Shown: positions 15,515 to 22,875, counted from the stretch's first letter. The stretch: 25,753 nt of DNA from an uncultured Erysipelotrichaceae bacterium (GCA_937893225.1 CALBJM010000188.1:1-25753), one strand, 5' to 3'. Program-made: numbers and translations. Notes: generated by a model from the letters alone, not told the origin.

Positions 15515-16437
15515 AAAATTTAACATTATCAATAATGCCTTCATATAAATGCAATTTCAAGTGTCAATATTGTTATTTAGGTAATTTAATACAATCTGAC
15601 AATCTTTTAAGTTTGGAAAATCTTGAGTCTTCATTACTTGAATTAAAGCAATTATATAATATTAAAAATGTTAGTTTGTACGGTGGTGAACTATCACTGC
15701 TTGATAACGTTTATTTACAACGTTTGGCGGATTTAATAAAACTTCAATTACCTAAATCAAGTATATCTTTAACAAGTAATTTTAGTAATGAAAACATTTT
15801 AACTTTTTGTTTACTTAATAATATCAAGCTAAACGTTTCATTAAATGAAGAAAGATACCAATACTCAAAAACATTACAACAAATCAAAGAATATACAGGA
15901 ACAAAGCTTTTTGATCTAACTGTTGTTGTATTACCGTCTATTATAAATAGACCAATAAATGAACTATATAAATTTTATAATAAATTAGGGTTTGATGTTT
16001 TCTTTATTCAACATCACAATTCAGTCTATAAAAAATCGTGTTCAATTTCATTAGATCAATTCTCAAGATTTTTATATGATTTCATTTGTTACCATTCAAT
16101 GCAATCTGACGCTAAATTTAAAATAGAAAATTTAAATGTCTTAAATGATACAGATTTCGACCCAAACACGGAAGGTTATTTGTTTATAAACCCAAACGGA
16201 AAATACTGTACAACCGTTTTTAAAAATAATATAGAACAATATGTAACATTTGACAACTTACAACAATGGCAAACATTCTGCGAGAAGAGTTATCAAACGT
16301 ACATAAAATCTTGTTCAACGTGTAAATACTTTAACAAATGTAAAGCTGAACACCTTGAAACACTAAACAATAATAATGAATGCTCCGGGTTAAAACGTCT
16401 ATTGACACTGTTACAAAATCGTTCTATTGTTAAATGA
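15511..16437 (+). CDS. Radical SAM protein 6 (paralogue of 5)
   Basis: A 308-residue enzyme with CNFKCQYC (C14, C18, C21), followed by YLGNL, and GGE (58-60; GGELS instead of GGEPS in its paralogue). The block FINPNGKYCTTVFKNN and the end SCSTCKYFNKCKAE parallel protein 5. It begins by an ATGA overlap. It is the last gene of the first radical SAM operon; the next gene is 24 nt away and is preceded by a TCGTACGA site rather than by an overlap, which marks the operon boundary. Confidence 0.85.
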   Translation: MKNLTLSIMPSYKCNFKCQYCYLGNLIQSDNLLSLENLESSLLELKQLYNIKNVSLYGGELSLLDNVYLQRLADLIKLQLPKSSISLTSNFSNENILTFCLLNNIKLNVSLNEERYQYSKTLQQIKEYTGTKLFDLTVVVLPSIINRPINELYKFYNKLGFDVFFIQHHNSVYKKSCSISLDQFSRFLYDFICYHSMQSDAKFKIENLNVLNDTDFDPNTEGYLFINPNGKYCTTVFKNNIEQYVTFDNLQQWQTFCEKSYQTYIKSCSTCKYFNKCKAEHLETLNNNNECSGLKRLLTLLQNRSIVK

Positions 16438-16441
16438 CAAG

Positions 16442-16449
16442 TCGTACGA
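16442..16449 (+). promoter_or_regulatory. TCGTACGA site close to a start codon
   Basis: The palindrome, here as GTCGTACGAC, lies only 12 nt before the ATG at 16462 and has no ATGTTCTT element after it. CGTTCTAT lies upstream instead (about 16419). It may be a binding site rather than a complete promoter. Confidence 0.45.
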
Positions 16450-16461
16450 CGGGTTTAAAAT

Positions 16462-17088
16462 ATGGTAGATTCAAATACAAAGATTCAAAAAATTACAGCA
16501 AATTCAATTGTTGGTTTCATTTCACAATTCAATTCAACAGTTGTTGATCCTGCCTATAATACAGCAACGTATCATTCAGGTAACAAACCTCATTTTTCAA
16601 AAACGGCTAACGGGTTAACAACTCCACAATCAGTACCTGATAATCAATTGTTAGGTACAAAACGTACGTACCTGTCATCAAACGATACTAGAATAAACGC
16701 TGCTTCTTTATGTGCTGCACTATTAAACATTACACAATCTTTAAGTAAGATTAGAAAATTTCAATCACAATGGTATTTTAATACAAATGGTACACAAGCT
16801 TTAGTTGACAGTATGTCTGGAACAGGAATATTAACGTTCCCTGACATTCCCGCTGGTACAAAAGAAGCGTCATGGACACGTGAAGGAAATACAAATATAC
16901 AACTGTCACCACAAATGCTTTTTTCTGCGGGTAAGAGAATTATGGCTTCTGATGCAAACCAAACAATTGCAAATTGTTTAAATGCTTGGACTTCTCAATG
17001 TCGTGATAGCAATGAAATCATATATAAATTCTTTCAATGTTATTCAGATTGTCATTCAAATTGTTATGATTCACGAGGAAGAAGATGA
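16462..17088 (+). CDS. Virion-type protein with Cys-rich C-terminus; candidate radical SAM substrate
   Basis: A 208-residue protein. Residues 1-160 are Asn/Ser/Thr-rich and resemble phage structural proteins (KLINAASL-type helices, DNQLLGTKRTYLSSND). The last 40 residues change character: C172, C180, C193, C197 and C201 fall in NCLNAWTSQC and FFQCYSDCHSNCYDSRGRR, a C-x3-C-x3-C spacing with an Arg-rich end. Long leader plus short Cys-rich tail beside radical SAM/SPASM genes is the usual layout for thioether-bridged RiPP precursors, although such leaders are normally shorter. It heads the second operon, after a TCGTACGA site, and its stop overlaps the next start (ATGA). No Shine-Dalgarno sequence is visible. 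Alternatives are a metal-binding structural protein or one with ordinary disulphides. A modified fibre or tail component is my inference. Confidence 0.7.
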   Translation: MVDSNTKIQKITANSIVGFISQFNSTVVDPAYNTATYHSGNKPHFSKTANGLTTPQSVPDNQLLGTKRTYLSSNDTRINAASLCAALLNITQSLSKIRKFQSQWYFNTNGTQALVDSMSGTGILTFPDIPAGTKEASWTREGNTNIQLSPQMLFSAGKRIMASDANQTIANCLNAWTSQCRDSNEIIYKFFQCYSDCHSNCYDSRGRR

Positions 17089-17801
17089 TTAAAACTGGTT
17101 TGCCTTATGATTTTGAAACTATGCAACAGATAATGCAAGAAGGCGCGATTGTTGATGTAACTAATATTAATTATCCTTCTATTCCAAATGAAGATAACGT
17201 AAAAACAAGTTTGATCTATTTAAGAAACACAAACTTTGACAACGTTCATTTGAATTTTCAAAAAGCTGATTATAATTTAAAAGTAGAATTCTTAGATTGC
17301 TATTTTTCTGGCGGAAGTTTCCCTTGCAAGATTAATGAATTGTCTGATACATTATTACATGCAATATTTAAAATTCTAGATATTGACAATGAACTAGAAA
17401 CAATATTAACCGAACAAGAAGAAGCTTTATATATAAATTCACATAAAGAACAATTAAATGAATTGATTCAACTGTCAATATCCTTGCCACTATTTTTAAT
17501 CAATCGTTTAGATAATATTGATTTTGAAATATCTTTTGATGATTTATCAAAATCAAATGATGAAACTTGTAAAGATATCATTAATTTAATTATTGATTCG
17601 CCTGAATTTTGCCTGATATACTCTAAAGATTTAGGAATACAACCTAAATTTTATGAAAAACTTTTTACATTAGATAACAATGTTTTATTTGAGAATATCT
17701 GCAATCATACGCCATTTCAAACTTTAATGTTTGGAATAGCCGACGAACAAAATTGGAACGCATTTGTAAATTCAATAAAGGAAGTGGTAAATGTTTTATA
17801 A
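17085..17801 (+). CDS. Unknown protein of the second radical SAM operon
   Basis: A 238-residue acidic protein beginning MIKTGLPYDFETMQQIMQEG. It is Leu/Ile/Asp/Asn-rich and probably helical, with a few scattered Cys and no transmembrane segment. It is held by ATGA overlap to the Cys-tailed gene upstream and by an 11-nt overlap to the gene downstream, so it is made in fixed order with them. No known domain is recognised. Position suggests an accessory factor such as a substrate chaperone, or a second structural partner. Confidence 0.65.
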   Translation: MIKTGLPYDFETMQQIMQEGAIVDVTNINYPSIPNEDNVKTSLIYLRNTNFDNVHLNFQKADYNLKVEFLDCYFSGGSFPCKINELSDTLLHAIFKILDIDNELETILTEQEEALYINSHKEQLNELIQLSISLPLFLINRLDNIDFEISFDDLSKSNDETCKDIINLIIDSPEFCLIYSKDLGIQPKFYEKLFTLDNNVLFENICNHTPFQTLMFGIADEQNWNAFVNSIKEVVNVL

Positions 17802-18573
17802 TAATATTTATATAAAGACAACTGATGTTTGCCAACAACTTCCTTTATGTATTAAAAAGACCGCTAAAATTAATCAGAATTTTATTGGTGAAATACATAT
17901 AGATAATGTCCAATCTATCTATAAAACAACTAACAAAAGTATTACTTCAAAAGAAGAAGCTGAAAGAATCATTAATTCTACAAAAGCTATTAAATATTTT
18001 CAAGATTTCAATACTTTGCTGCTAAACAATGAATTGGACTTATTTTTCGACAATTATTCAGGTGAAGATATTCTAGGGACATATTACTTATATCAAAATT
18101 CACAGTTTGAAAATTTTGCGTCATTATTAAATTCTAATTCTATTGTTTATTCAACTATAGAAAATGTATATCATAAAAATACACAAGTATTAGATGTAAA
18201 CATACCTATTGATTTATTTGATAACATTTTGATACAATATGATGCACTATCTTATGGTGCTGAAAACAATTTTATTAACGATTACTTTTCACACGACGAA
18301 ATTGTTAGTATACTAAATGATACTGTTAATAAAGGATTAAAAACAGCATTACAAATGTTTCTGCAAAACGACGGCAGCTTGTTACCTTCTAATAATAAAT
18401 GTGAACTACAAGCATTATTGTTAATGATGCTAAAAGTTCCATCAATACCTGTTAAATTATCAATCCTTGATAACAGCAGGTACAATAGCACAATAAATAA
18501 TTTTAGACCGCACAAACAAATTAATAAACAAAAAATTCAAGAGCTGATACAGCCAAACTTTATTTTGCCATGA
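17791..18573 (+). CDS. Unknown protein of the second radical SAM operon
   Basis: A 260-residue protein starting MFYNNIYIKTTDVCQQLPLC. AAAGGAAG precedes the ATG at about 10 nt. It has a TSKEEAERIINSTKAIKYFQ helix and many Asn, Leu and Phe, but no recognised motif. The last 40 residues (INNFRPHKQINKQKIQELIQ) are basic. The end overlaps the seventh radical SAM gene by ATGA. Being between the candidate substrate and an enzyme, it may present the substrate or be part of the same virion structure; this is a guess from order alone. Confidence 0.65.
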   Translation: MFYNNIYIKTTDVCQQLPLCIKKTAKINQNFIGEIHIDNVQSIYKTTNKSITSKEEAERIINSTKAIKYFQDFNTLLLNNELDLFFDNYSGEDILGTYYLYQNSQFENFASLLNSNSIVYSTIENVYHKNTQVLDVNIPIDLFDNILIQYDALSYGAENNFINDYFSHDEIVSILNDTVNKGLKTALQMFLQNDGSLLPSNNKCELQALLLMMLKVPSIPVKLSILDNSRYNSTINNFRPHKQINKQKIQELIQPNFILP

Positions 18574-19547
18574 ATGAATTAATCATCTATTTGAAACTTA
18601 CTAATCGTTGTCAATTACGTTGTCAGCATTGTTATAATGCTGTTTCAAAATTTAATGACGACTTATCTGTCAATACTTTAAAACAAGCCGTTTCTTTTAT
18701 CAACAATAAAACTTTGACAAATAATGTAACATTAATACTACACGGTGGCGAACCTTTATATGACGGGATACAAAAATCCCAATTTGTTATTGATAATGTT
18801 GATAAAAAAGTTAACCTTTATATAACAACAAATTTAATGTACAATATTGATGAAAAAACATTAAATTTCTTCAAACAATTCAAATTAATTTCAACATCGT
18901 GGGATTACAAAATTCGCTTCCGAACTAAACAACAATTAAAACTTTGGGAAAATAATGTTAGAAAATTAACAGAATCAAACATAAATATTCAACCTATAGT
19001 TTCACTCAATAAATATTTAATAAACGAAATAAAATCAGACGCTTTATTTTCATATTTTAAACAATTTAACATATCAAAATTAAATTTTGAACGAATCACA
19101 GAAACTGGAAATGCTGCGAAATTTAATGTTAAAGCAAATAATAGTGATATCGACAAATGGCTGTATAATGCATATATAGAAAATATCAACAAATTTAATT
19201 TTACAATCCCATTATTTGAAAGTTGTGAAGAAGCTGTTTTTCATAATAATTTGATAGGATGCAGGAAACGGCAATGCCAAAAGAAAATAATTACAATCAA
19301 TACAGATGGAACAATTTGCGGGTGTCCTAACAGCTATCAATTTACATATGGTGATATTTATGGGAAAACAAATGTTGATGTCTACAACTCTTTAATTACC
19401 AAAGAATTAATCAGAAATAACAATTGTTATATTTGTCAATACTTTAAATATTGTAACGGAGACTGTTGCCAACTTAATTGGGATGAAACAGGTTGCCCTG
19501 GAATGCCGTCAATATTTGAATATTTAATAAATAAAGCCGGGAATTAA
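18570..19547 (+). CDS. Radical SAM/SPASM-like protein 7
   Basis: A 325-residue enzyme with CQLRCQHC (C14, C18, C21) followed by YNAV, and HGGEP (58-62). The C-terminal domain is the clearest SPASM-type of the set: TINTDGTICGCPN, then NCYICQYFKYCNGDCC and a final GCPG, i.e. the Cys pattern for auxiliary Fe-S clusters seen in sulfatase-maturase-like and RiPP-modifying enzymes. It is related to protein 2 in its central part. It closes the second operon, and its stop codon sits inside the loop of the terminator. With three upstream genes it makes a compact unit of substrate-like protein, two partners and one enzyme. Confidence 0.88.
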   Translation: MNELIIYLKLTNRCQLRCQHCYNAVSKFNDDLSVNTLKQAVSFINNKTLTNNVTLILHGGEPLYDGIQKSQFVIDNVDKKVNLYITTNLMYNIDEKTLNFFKQFKLISTSWDYKIRFRTKQQLKLWENNVRKLTESNINIQPIVSLNKYLINEIKSDALFSYFKQFNISKLNFERITETGNAAKFNVKANNSDIDKWLYNAYIENINKFNFTIPLFESCEEAVFHNNLIGCRKRQCQKKIITINTDGTICGCPNSYQFTYGDIYGKTNVDVYNSLITKELIRNNNCYICQYFKYCNGDCCQLNWDETGCPGMPSIFEYLINKAGN

Positions 19548-19554
19548 TCCCGGC
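19536..19554. terminator. Intrinsic terminator containing the stop codon
   Basis: GCCGGGA (19536-19542) pairs with TCCCGGC (19548-19554) around a 5-nt loop that includes the TAA of the 18570 gene; CTTTCTTTT follows. It also lies at the end of the oppositely directed 19562 gene. Confidence 0.88.
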
Positions 19555-19561
19555 CTTTCTT

Positions 19562-19801
19562 TTAGATGTCTTTACGTTCAAAGACTTCATTAATAAAGTC
19601 TTTATCATCAAACACTTTTGAAATTTCTACAATCAATGTCAAAAGCTGATCTTTTCTAAATGAACTGTTGCTAGAATTCTGGATAGCCATTGTTAATGCA
19701 GTCATTGCATGTTTTGCACCGTTAATAAATGACTGTTTCTGAATATGCTCAACACCTTCAGCTAATTCTTCTTTTAGGTTTTTCTTTTCTTTTTTGTTCA
19801 T
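19562..19801 (-). CDS. Small helical protein of unknown function
   Basis: A 79-residue protein opening MNKKEKKNLKEELAEGVEHI, with a basic, charged N-terminus and a helical body (ISKVFDDKDFINEVFERKDI at the end). AAAGGTTG lies before the ATG and the gene starts 11 nt after the preceding stop, so it is co-transcribed with 20121-19813. No family is recognised. Confidence 0.65.
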   Translation of the reverse strand: MNKKEKKNLKEELAEGVEHIQKQSFINGAKHAMTALTMAIQNSSNSSFRKDQLLTLIVEISKVFDDKDFINEVFERKDI

Positions 19802-19812
19802 AATAACAACCT

Positions 19813-20121
19813 TTACACATCATATATATAAACGTAACCACAAGCTTTATAGTCATCTTGTAGATTCCACCAATCATCAATGGTCAACTTCACACCAACA
19901 TTACGAAAATGTTTGTAAATATCATCAATAATTTCTTTTGGCATATCTAACTCAACAGGGATCCCTCGTGAATCTACTTTAAACCTATCAATCTTTTTAC
20001 CTTTCGAATATTTTGACTCTAATTTATCAATCTCACCTTCTAGAATTGACGGGTTGAATACAGACATCATAGACAAACCAATCATTGAAAAGCAGTCTCC
20101 AATAGATTTAAAAATCTTCAT
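19813..20121 (-). CDS. Small protein of unknown function
   Basis: A 102-residue protein starting MKIFKSIGDCFSMIGLSMMS. A longer frame reaches 20154, but AAAGGA at the right distance before the ATG at 20121, and the sigma70 -10 box at 20158-20153 that would lie inside the extension, make 20121 the real start. The first 25 residues are moderately hydrophobic and could touch a membrane, though no clear signal peptide is present. The C-terminus (DDWWNLQDDYKACGYVYIYD) is aromatic-rich. Function unknown. Confidence 0.65.
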   Translation of the reverse strand: MKIFKSIGDCFSMIGLSMMSVFNPSILEGEIDKLESKYSKGKKIDRFKVDSRGIPVELDMPKEIIDDIYKHFRNVGVKLTIDDWWNLQDDYKACGYVYIYDV

Positions 20122-20152
20122 TTTTCTGTCCTTTAAGTTAAACAACAAAAAC

Positions 20153-20181
20153 AATATAGCAAGAATGTACTAATTTGTCAA
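20153..20181 (-). promoter_or_regulatory. Sigma70-type promoter (minus)
   Basis: Minus strand TTGACA (20181-20176), 17 nt, TATATT (20158-20153), serving the 20121 gene. It starts directly after the T-run of the ncRNA terminator. Confidence 0.8.
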
Positions 20182-20190
20182 TAAAAAGAA

Positions 20191-20220
20191 ACAGTCTAGC
20201 AAATTTAATTACTAGACTGT
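20191..20220. terminator. Intrinsic terminator ending the ncRNA
   Basis: ACAGTCTAG (20191-20199) pairs with CTAGACTGT (20212-20220), 9 bp, with a 12-nt loop. On the minus strand TTTCTTTTTATT follows; on the plus strand CTTTT follows. Confidence 0.85.
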
Positions 20221-20572
20221 CTTTTGTATCAACAGGCTGTTAAAGGAATTGCACCTAAACCATGCGTCAACACGGTAGACTACTACAACCATAAATGCAG
20301 TAACCTCTATAGTCAATTCGTTTAGCTCACTGATTAATATGAAAATGCGTTGTTCGACACTTTATCACGTTAACCAAAATCTTCACTGGCATCGACAGAA
20401 GTTACTGCATCCTAAATGAAAGGATAGTCGAAAATCAATGAGCATTTCAATGACAGCCCTACAACGGAAAATTTTTCAAAAACCTTTGCAGGACGTTGTA
20501 ATCTGAACAATGTGAAGTCATTGTAGCTGAAACAATTTGATGACATACAATCAAACTGCAGATTACCTTCAA
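20191..20572 (-). ncRNA. Probable structured non-coding RNA (~380 nt)
   Basis: The 457-nt gap between 20154 and 20612 has no plausible reading frame but has a full transcription unit on the minus strand: a consensus sigma70 promoter (20608-20580) and an intrinsic terminator. Several perfect pairings fit a folded RNA: GTAATCTG (20566-20559) with CAGATTAC (20505-20498) enclosing two small hairpins (20524-20507, loop 6 nt; 20555-20536); ATCCT/AGGAT (20424-20408); CCT-GCAA-AGG, a GNRA-type tetraloop (about 20492-20483); and GCAGTAAC with GTTACTGC (10 bp in full, 20410-20401 with 20304-20295). TTCGAC/GTCGAA and AAATGC/GCATTT (20358-20343 with 20447-20427) would cross the 10-bp helix, as a pseudoknot. 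I do not recognise the class; size is like tmRNA or RNase P RNA, but their key sequences are not seen. Confidence 0.6.
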
Positions 20573-20579
20573 CAATTAA

Positions 20580-20608
20580 ACAATATCAAAAACAACAATC
20601 GTTGTCAA
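20580..20608 (-). promoter_or_regulatory. Sigma70-type promoter of the ncRNA (minus)
   Basis: Minus strand TTGACA (20608-20603), 17 nt, TATTGT (20585-20580). It begins just past the stop of the 21166-20612 gene and points into a gene-free region. Confidence 0.75.
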
Positions 20609-20611
20609 TAA

Positions 20612-21166
20612 TTATTTTTTCTTTTTTGTTGTTTTCTTTTTCGAAGAACGTGCTGTTTTAGCAACAGGTTGTTTTTTAGCAGTTTGTTCAACAGTTGGTT
20701 TAACTTCTTCAACAGTTACTACTTCTTTTGCAACTTCAGTGTTCACAATATCAACAGATTCTTGTTTAAGCTCTTCCGCAATAACATTTTCTGGTTCAAC
20801 AGACTCTTCTTCAACAACTTCACTGACTTCTACAGTTTTTTTATGTTCTTCATTTGCCATTTCTGCAAGCTTAACCATTGCTTTCTGATGCTCATCTTCT
20901 ACAGTAACTTTACGTTCACATTTTTCACAAGTAACGCCTTCAATATCAATTTTAATTGTCAACTCTTCAGAAATAAACTTATCTAATTCAGCACGAATTT
21001 GTGTAGGTGTTTTATTGCACCCATTTGGAATCATGTCTTTTGTAATTTTACGTAATGTGCGATAAACTGCTTCTTCTGAAAAAACGCCACCAGCTGGAAA
21101 CAATTTCAACAACACTTCAGCGGCTTCGTCAGATAACAAACGTCGATTAATATAAACTTTTTTCAT
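20612..21166 (-). CDS. Unknown protein with acidic linker and Lys-rich tail
   Basis: A 184-residue protein. Residues 1-75 form a small globular part (MKKVYINRRLLSDEAAEVLL at the start), followed by CEKCERKV (a single CxxC pair that may bind metal with other residues). Residues 95-160 are a low-complexity Glu/Val-rich linker, and the end is strongly basic (SSKKKTTKKKK), suited to binding nucleic acid. GGAG 8 nt upstream supports the start, 12 nt after the thymidine kinase stop, so it belongs to that operon. Histone-like or nucleoid-associated behaviour is possible but unproven. Confidence 0.7.
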   Translation of the reverse strand: MKKVYINRRLLSDEAAEVLLKLFPAGGVFSEEAVYRTLRKITKDMIPNGCNKTPTQIRAELDKFISEELTIKIDIEGVTCEKCERKVTVEDEHQKAMVKLAEMANEEHKKTVEVSEVVEEESVEPENVIAEELKQESVDIVNTEVAKEVVTVEEVKPTVEQTAKKQPVAKTARSSKKKTTKKKK

Positions 21167-21178
21167 TTAAATTCTCCA

Positions 21179-21808
21179 TTATTTATTTTTCTTGTAAACT
21201 TCATTAGCGCCAATGATGCCTTGTGCACGTAAATGTTTTTTAAAACAACGACGACAGCATGATTCATACTTTACATCATCACTTTCACAACCTGCATTGC
21301 CAGCTAAATATTTACCGCCAGATAAACGAATATGATGTGTTGCACGACGACCACAATCACAAATTCCAATAGTCTCTTCTAGCTCATCAGCAATAGCTAA
21401 TAAAGTTGCACTTCCTTCGAACAAATCACCTTCAGCTGTTGTTTTCAGACCATAGCACATTACTGGAATGCCTAAATCATCTACAACATCACTTAAATAA
21501 TATACATCTTCTTTTTTACAAAATTGTGACTCATCTACAAAAATAATATCTAAGTCTTCTACAGTGATAAAATTAGGTAAGTCACTAAATTTTCCTGAAT
21601 CTAAAAACAAACACTCTGGCCCTTCAGGAATCGGTCTTGAACATGTTGTCCCCATTTGACCGTGCGTAAAAGCACCATTTCTAGTATCCGTCGTTGGTTT
21701 AATAATTAATGTCTTTTTACCCTTTTCTTTATATGAATGGTTTTTACAAATCAATAAAGAGCTTTTACTGGAACCCATTGTTCCATATATGAAAAAAAGT
21801 TTAGCCAC
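21179..21808 (-). CDS. tdk: Thymidine kinase
   Basis: A 209-residue type II thymidine kinase, which phosphorylates thymidine to dTMP using ATP in the salvage pathway. The P-loop is YGTMGSSKSSLL (residues 8-19; most relatives have GxMxSGKS, here GSSKS). DIIFVDESQFC holds the Walker B Asp and the catalytic Glu. The lasso region includes CDCGRRATH and a later CCRRCF, consistent with the structural zinc site. The start is GTG at 21808, preceded by AAGGAAG at 6 nt. It is typical of large phage genomes that boost dNTP supply. A weak TTGACT -35-like box overlaps the end of the upstream gene, so independent expression is possible but uncertain. Confidence 0.93.
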   Translation of the reverse strand: MAKLFFIYGTMGSSKSSLLICKNHSYKEKGKKTLIIKPTTDTRNGAFTHGQMGTTCSRPIPEGPECLFLDSGKFSDLPNFITVEDLDIIFVDESQFCKKEDVYYLSDVVDDLGIPVMCYGLKTTAEGDLFEGSATLLAIADELEETIGICDCGRRATHHIRLSGGKYLAGNAGCESDDVKYESCCRRCFKKHLRAQGIIGANEVYKKNK

Positions 21809-21863
21809 TTTTAGCTTCCTTGTAGCTGTTGTTTAGATAAAATCAGAACCATTGAAACAATAG

Positions 21864-22508
21864 TCAATCTTTTAGAATTAAATCTAAAACAGTTTGCTGA
21901 TATTCTTCCAATGTTCCATTATTATAAATCGTGAAGTCTTCCAAACACAACCCTGCTAAAGACCTTTCAGACGCATGTACTTGCTTTAACAAATCAGGCA
22001 ATTCAACATCTTCACCCCTTGCTTTAGCTACATTATACTTTTGTGCTGCAATATACCATTTAGGTAATTCCCCTCGTTTAATTCTATAAACAACACCATC
22101 TAAATCATGAATCATATTTACTTCATTCGGAAAACGTACATCAGTAATTAAGTACGTTCCATCATAATCAGAATTCGCTAAACGATGCTTTAAAGCATAA
22201 ACCCAAAAAGCATTATCAATTGTGTTTCTAAAACATTCTGTTCCAATTAACTGTAAAGCCAATCGAGGTGTAAATTCTTTTCCTAATACTTCAGACCAAA
22301 ATTCATCTTTAGTTTCACGGAATTGTCTTGATTCAACGGTATCGCCTTGCAATAACTTTCGATCCCACCCAAAAGATGCTGCCACAACATCTTTAACAGC
22401 ATCCCCAAATGAAATCTTTTTATAACTATTACTTTTCGCACATAAAACATCAGCAGCAGTGTCTTTTCCTGAACCTGCTAATCCTGAAAAACCTATAATT
22501 TTAGCCAT
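21864..22508 (-). CDS. Deoxynucleoside monophosphate kinase (T4 gp1-like)
   Basis: A 214-residue P-loop kinase; MAKIIGFSGLAGSGKDTAAD carries the Walker A motif (residues 9-17). FGDAVKDVVAASFGWDRKLL and TPRLALQLIGTECFR match the pattern of phage dNMP kinases such as T4 gp1 (241 residues), as does TYLITDVRFPNEV, which contains the catalytic Asp-Val-Arg-Phe block. These enzymes convert dNMPs to dNDPs for phage DNA synthesis. I start at the ATG at 22508, which overlaps the end of the upstream gene (ATGGCTAA), rather than at a TTG at 22520 that has no support. It is co-transcribed with the 22875 gene from a strong sigma70 promoter. Confidence 0.9.
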   Translation of the reverse strand: MAKIIGFSGLAGSGKDTAADVLCAKSNSYKKISFGDAVKDVVAASFGWDRKLLQGDTVESRQFRETKDEFWSEVLGKEFTPRLALQLIGTECFRNTIDNAFWVYALKHRLANSDYDGTYLITDVRFPNEVNMIHDLDGVVYRIKRGELPKWYIAAQKYNVAKARGEDVELPDLLKQVHASERSLAGLCLEDFTIYNNGTLEEYQQTVLDLILKD

Positions 22509-22875
22509 TGTCAGGAACAACCTCTTTTAAAGTTACTCTTGTACGGTGTGGTGTTTCAATAATGTAATTCTTGAAACGAGGGTCTTTACGAACTTCTTTC
22601 ATGTCAATTTCTTTTTTCCATAATTTTTCAGAATACGGGATTGTATTCATAATTGCTTGACCAGCTTCAGTTAAAGAGTAACCTTTACAATCAGCAATCA
22701 TTACCGAAATATCACCTAAAATAAATGTTTTCTGTTCAGGTTCTGCTACGACTTTTAACTCTTCAACTAAAGCATTTTCACATTTTTCTTTATATTCAGT
22801 TAATTCCTTAATCTTTTCACGCAACCGTTTTACTGCAATAGCTTTATCTCTTAAATCCTGTACTGATACAATCAT
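22501..22875 (-). CDS. Unknown protein with N-terminal coiled coil
   Basis: A 124-residue protein, starting MIVSVQDLRDKAIAVKRLRE. The first 50 residues form an amphipathic, Lys/Glu-rich helix (KIKELTEYKEKCENALVEEL), then a mixed part with KKEIDMKEVRKDPRFKNYII. AAAGGTGG 6 nt upstream fixes the start; a longer frame to 22935 would run through the promoter. Its end overlaps the dNMP kinase start. No family is recognised. As the first gene behind the sigma70 promoter it should be expressed early. Confidence 0.75.
   Translation of the reverse strand: MIVSVQDLRDKAIAVKRLREKIKELTEYKEKCENALVEELKVVAEPEQKTFILGDISVMIADCKGYSLTEAGQAIMNTIPYSEKLWKKEIDMKEVRKDPRFKNYIIETPHRTRVTLKEVVPDNG

Noticed and set aside
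16657..16668. ACGTACGTACC as another regulatory palindrome
   Set aside because: It lies inside the 16462 coding region, lacks the flanking T and A of TCGTACGA and has no GTTCTT partner.
10716..19547. Radical SAM genes as queuosine (QueE), NrdG or heme/PQQ pathway enzymes
   Set aside because: No partner genes of those pathways are present; the number of enzymes, the extended Cys-rich C-termini and the operon partners point to peptide or protein modification.
20191..20572. tmRNA or RNase P RNA as identity of the structured RNA
   Set aside because: Length fits, but no tRNA-like T-arm and CCA end, no tag-peptide frame and no RNase P core sequences could be found.
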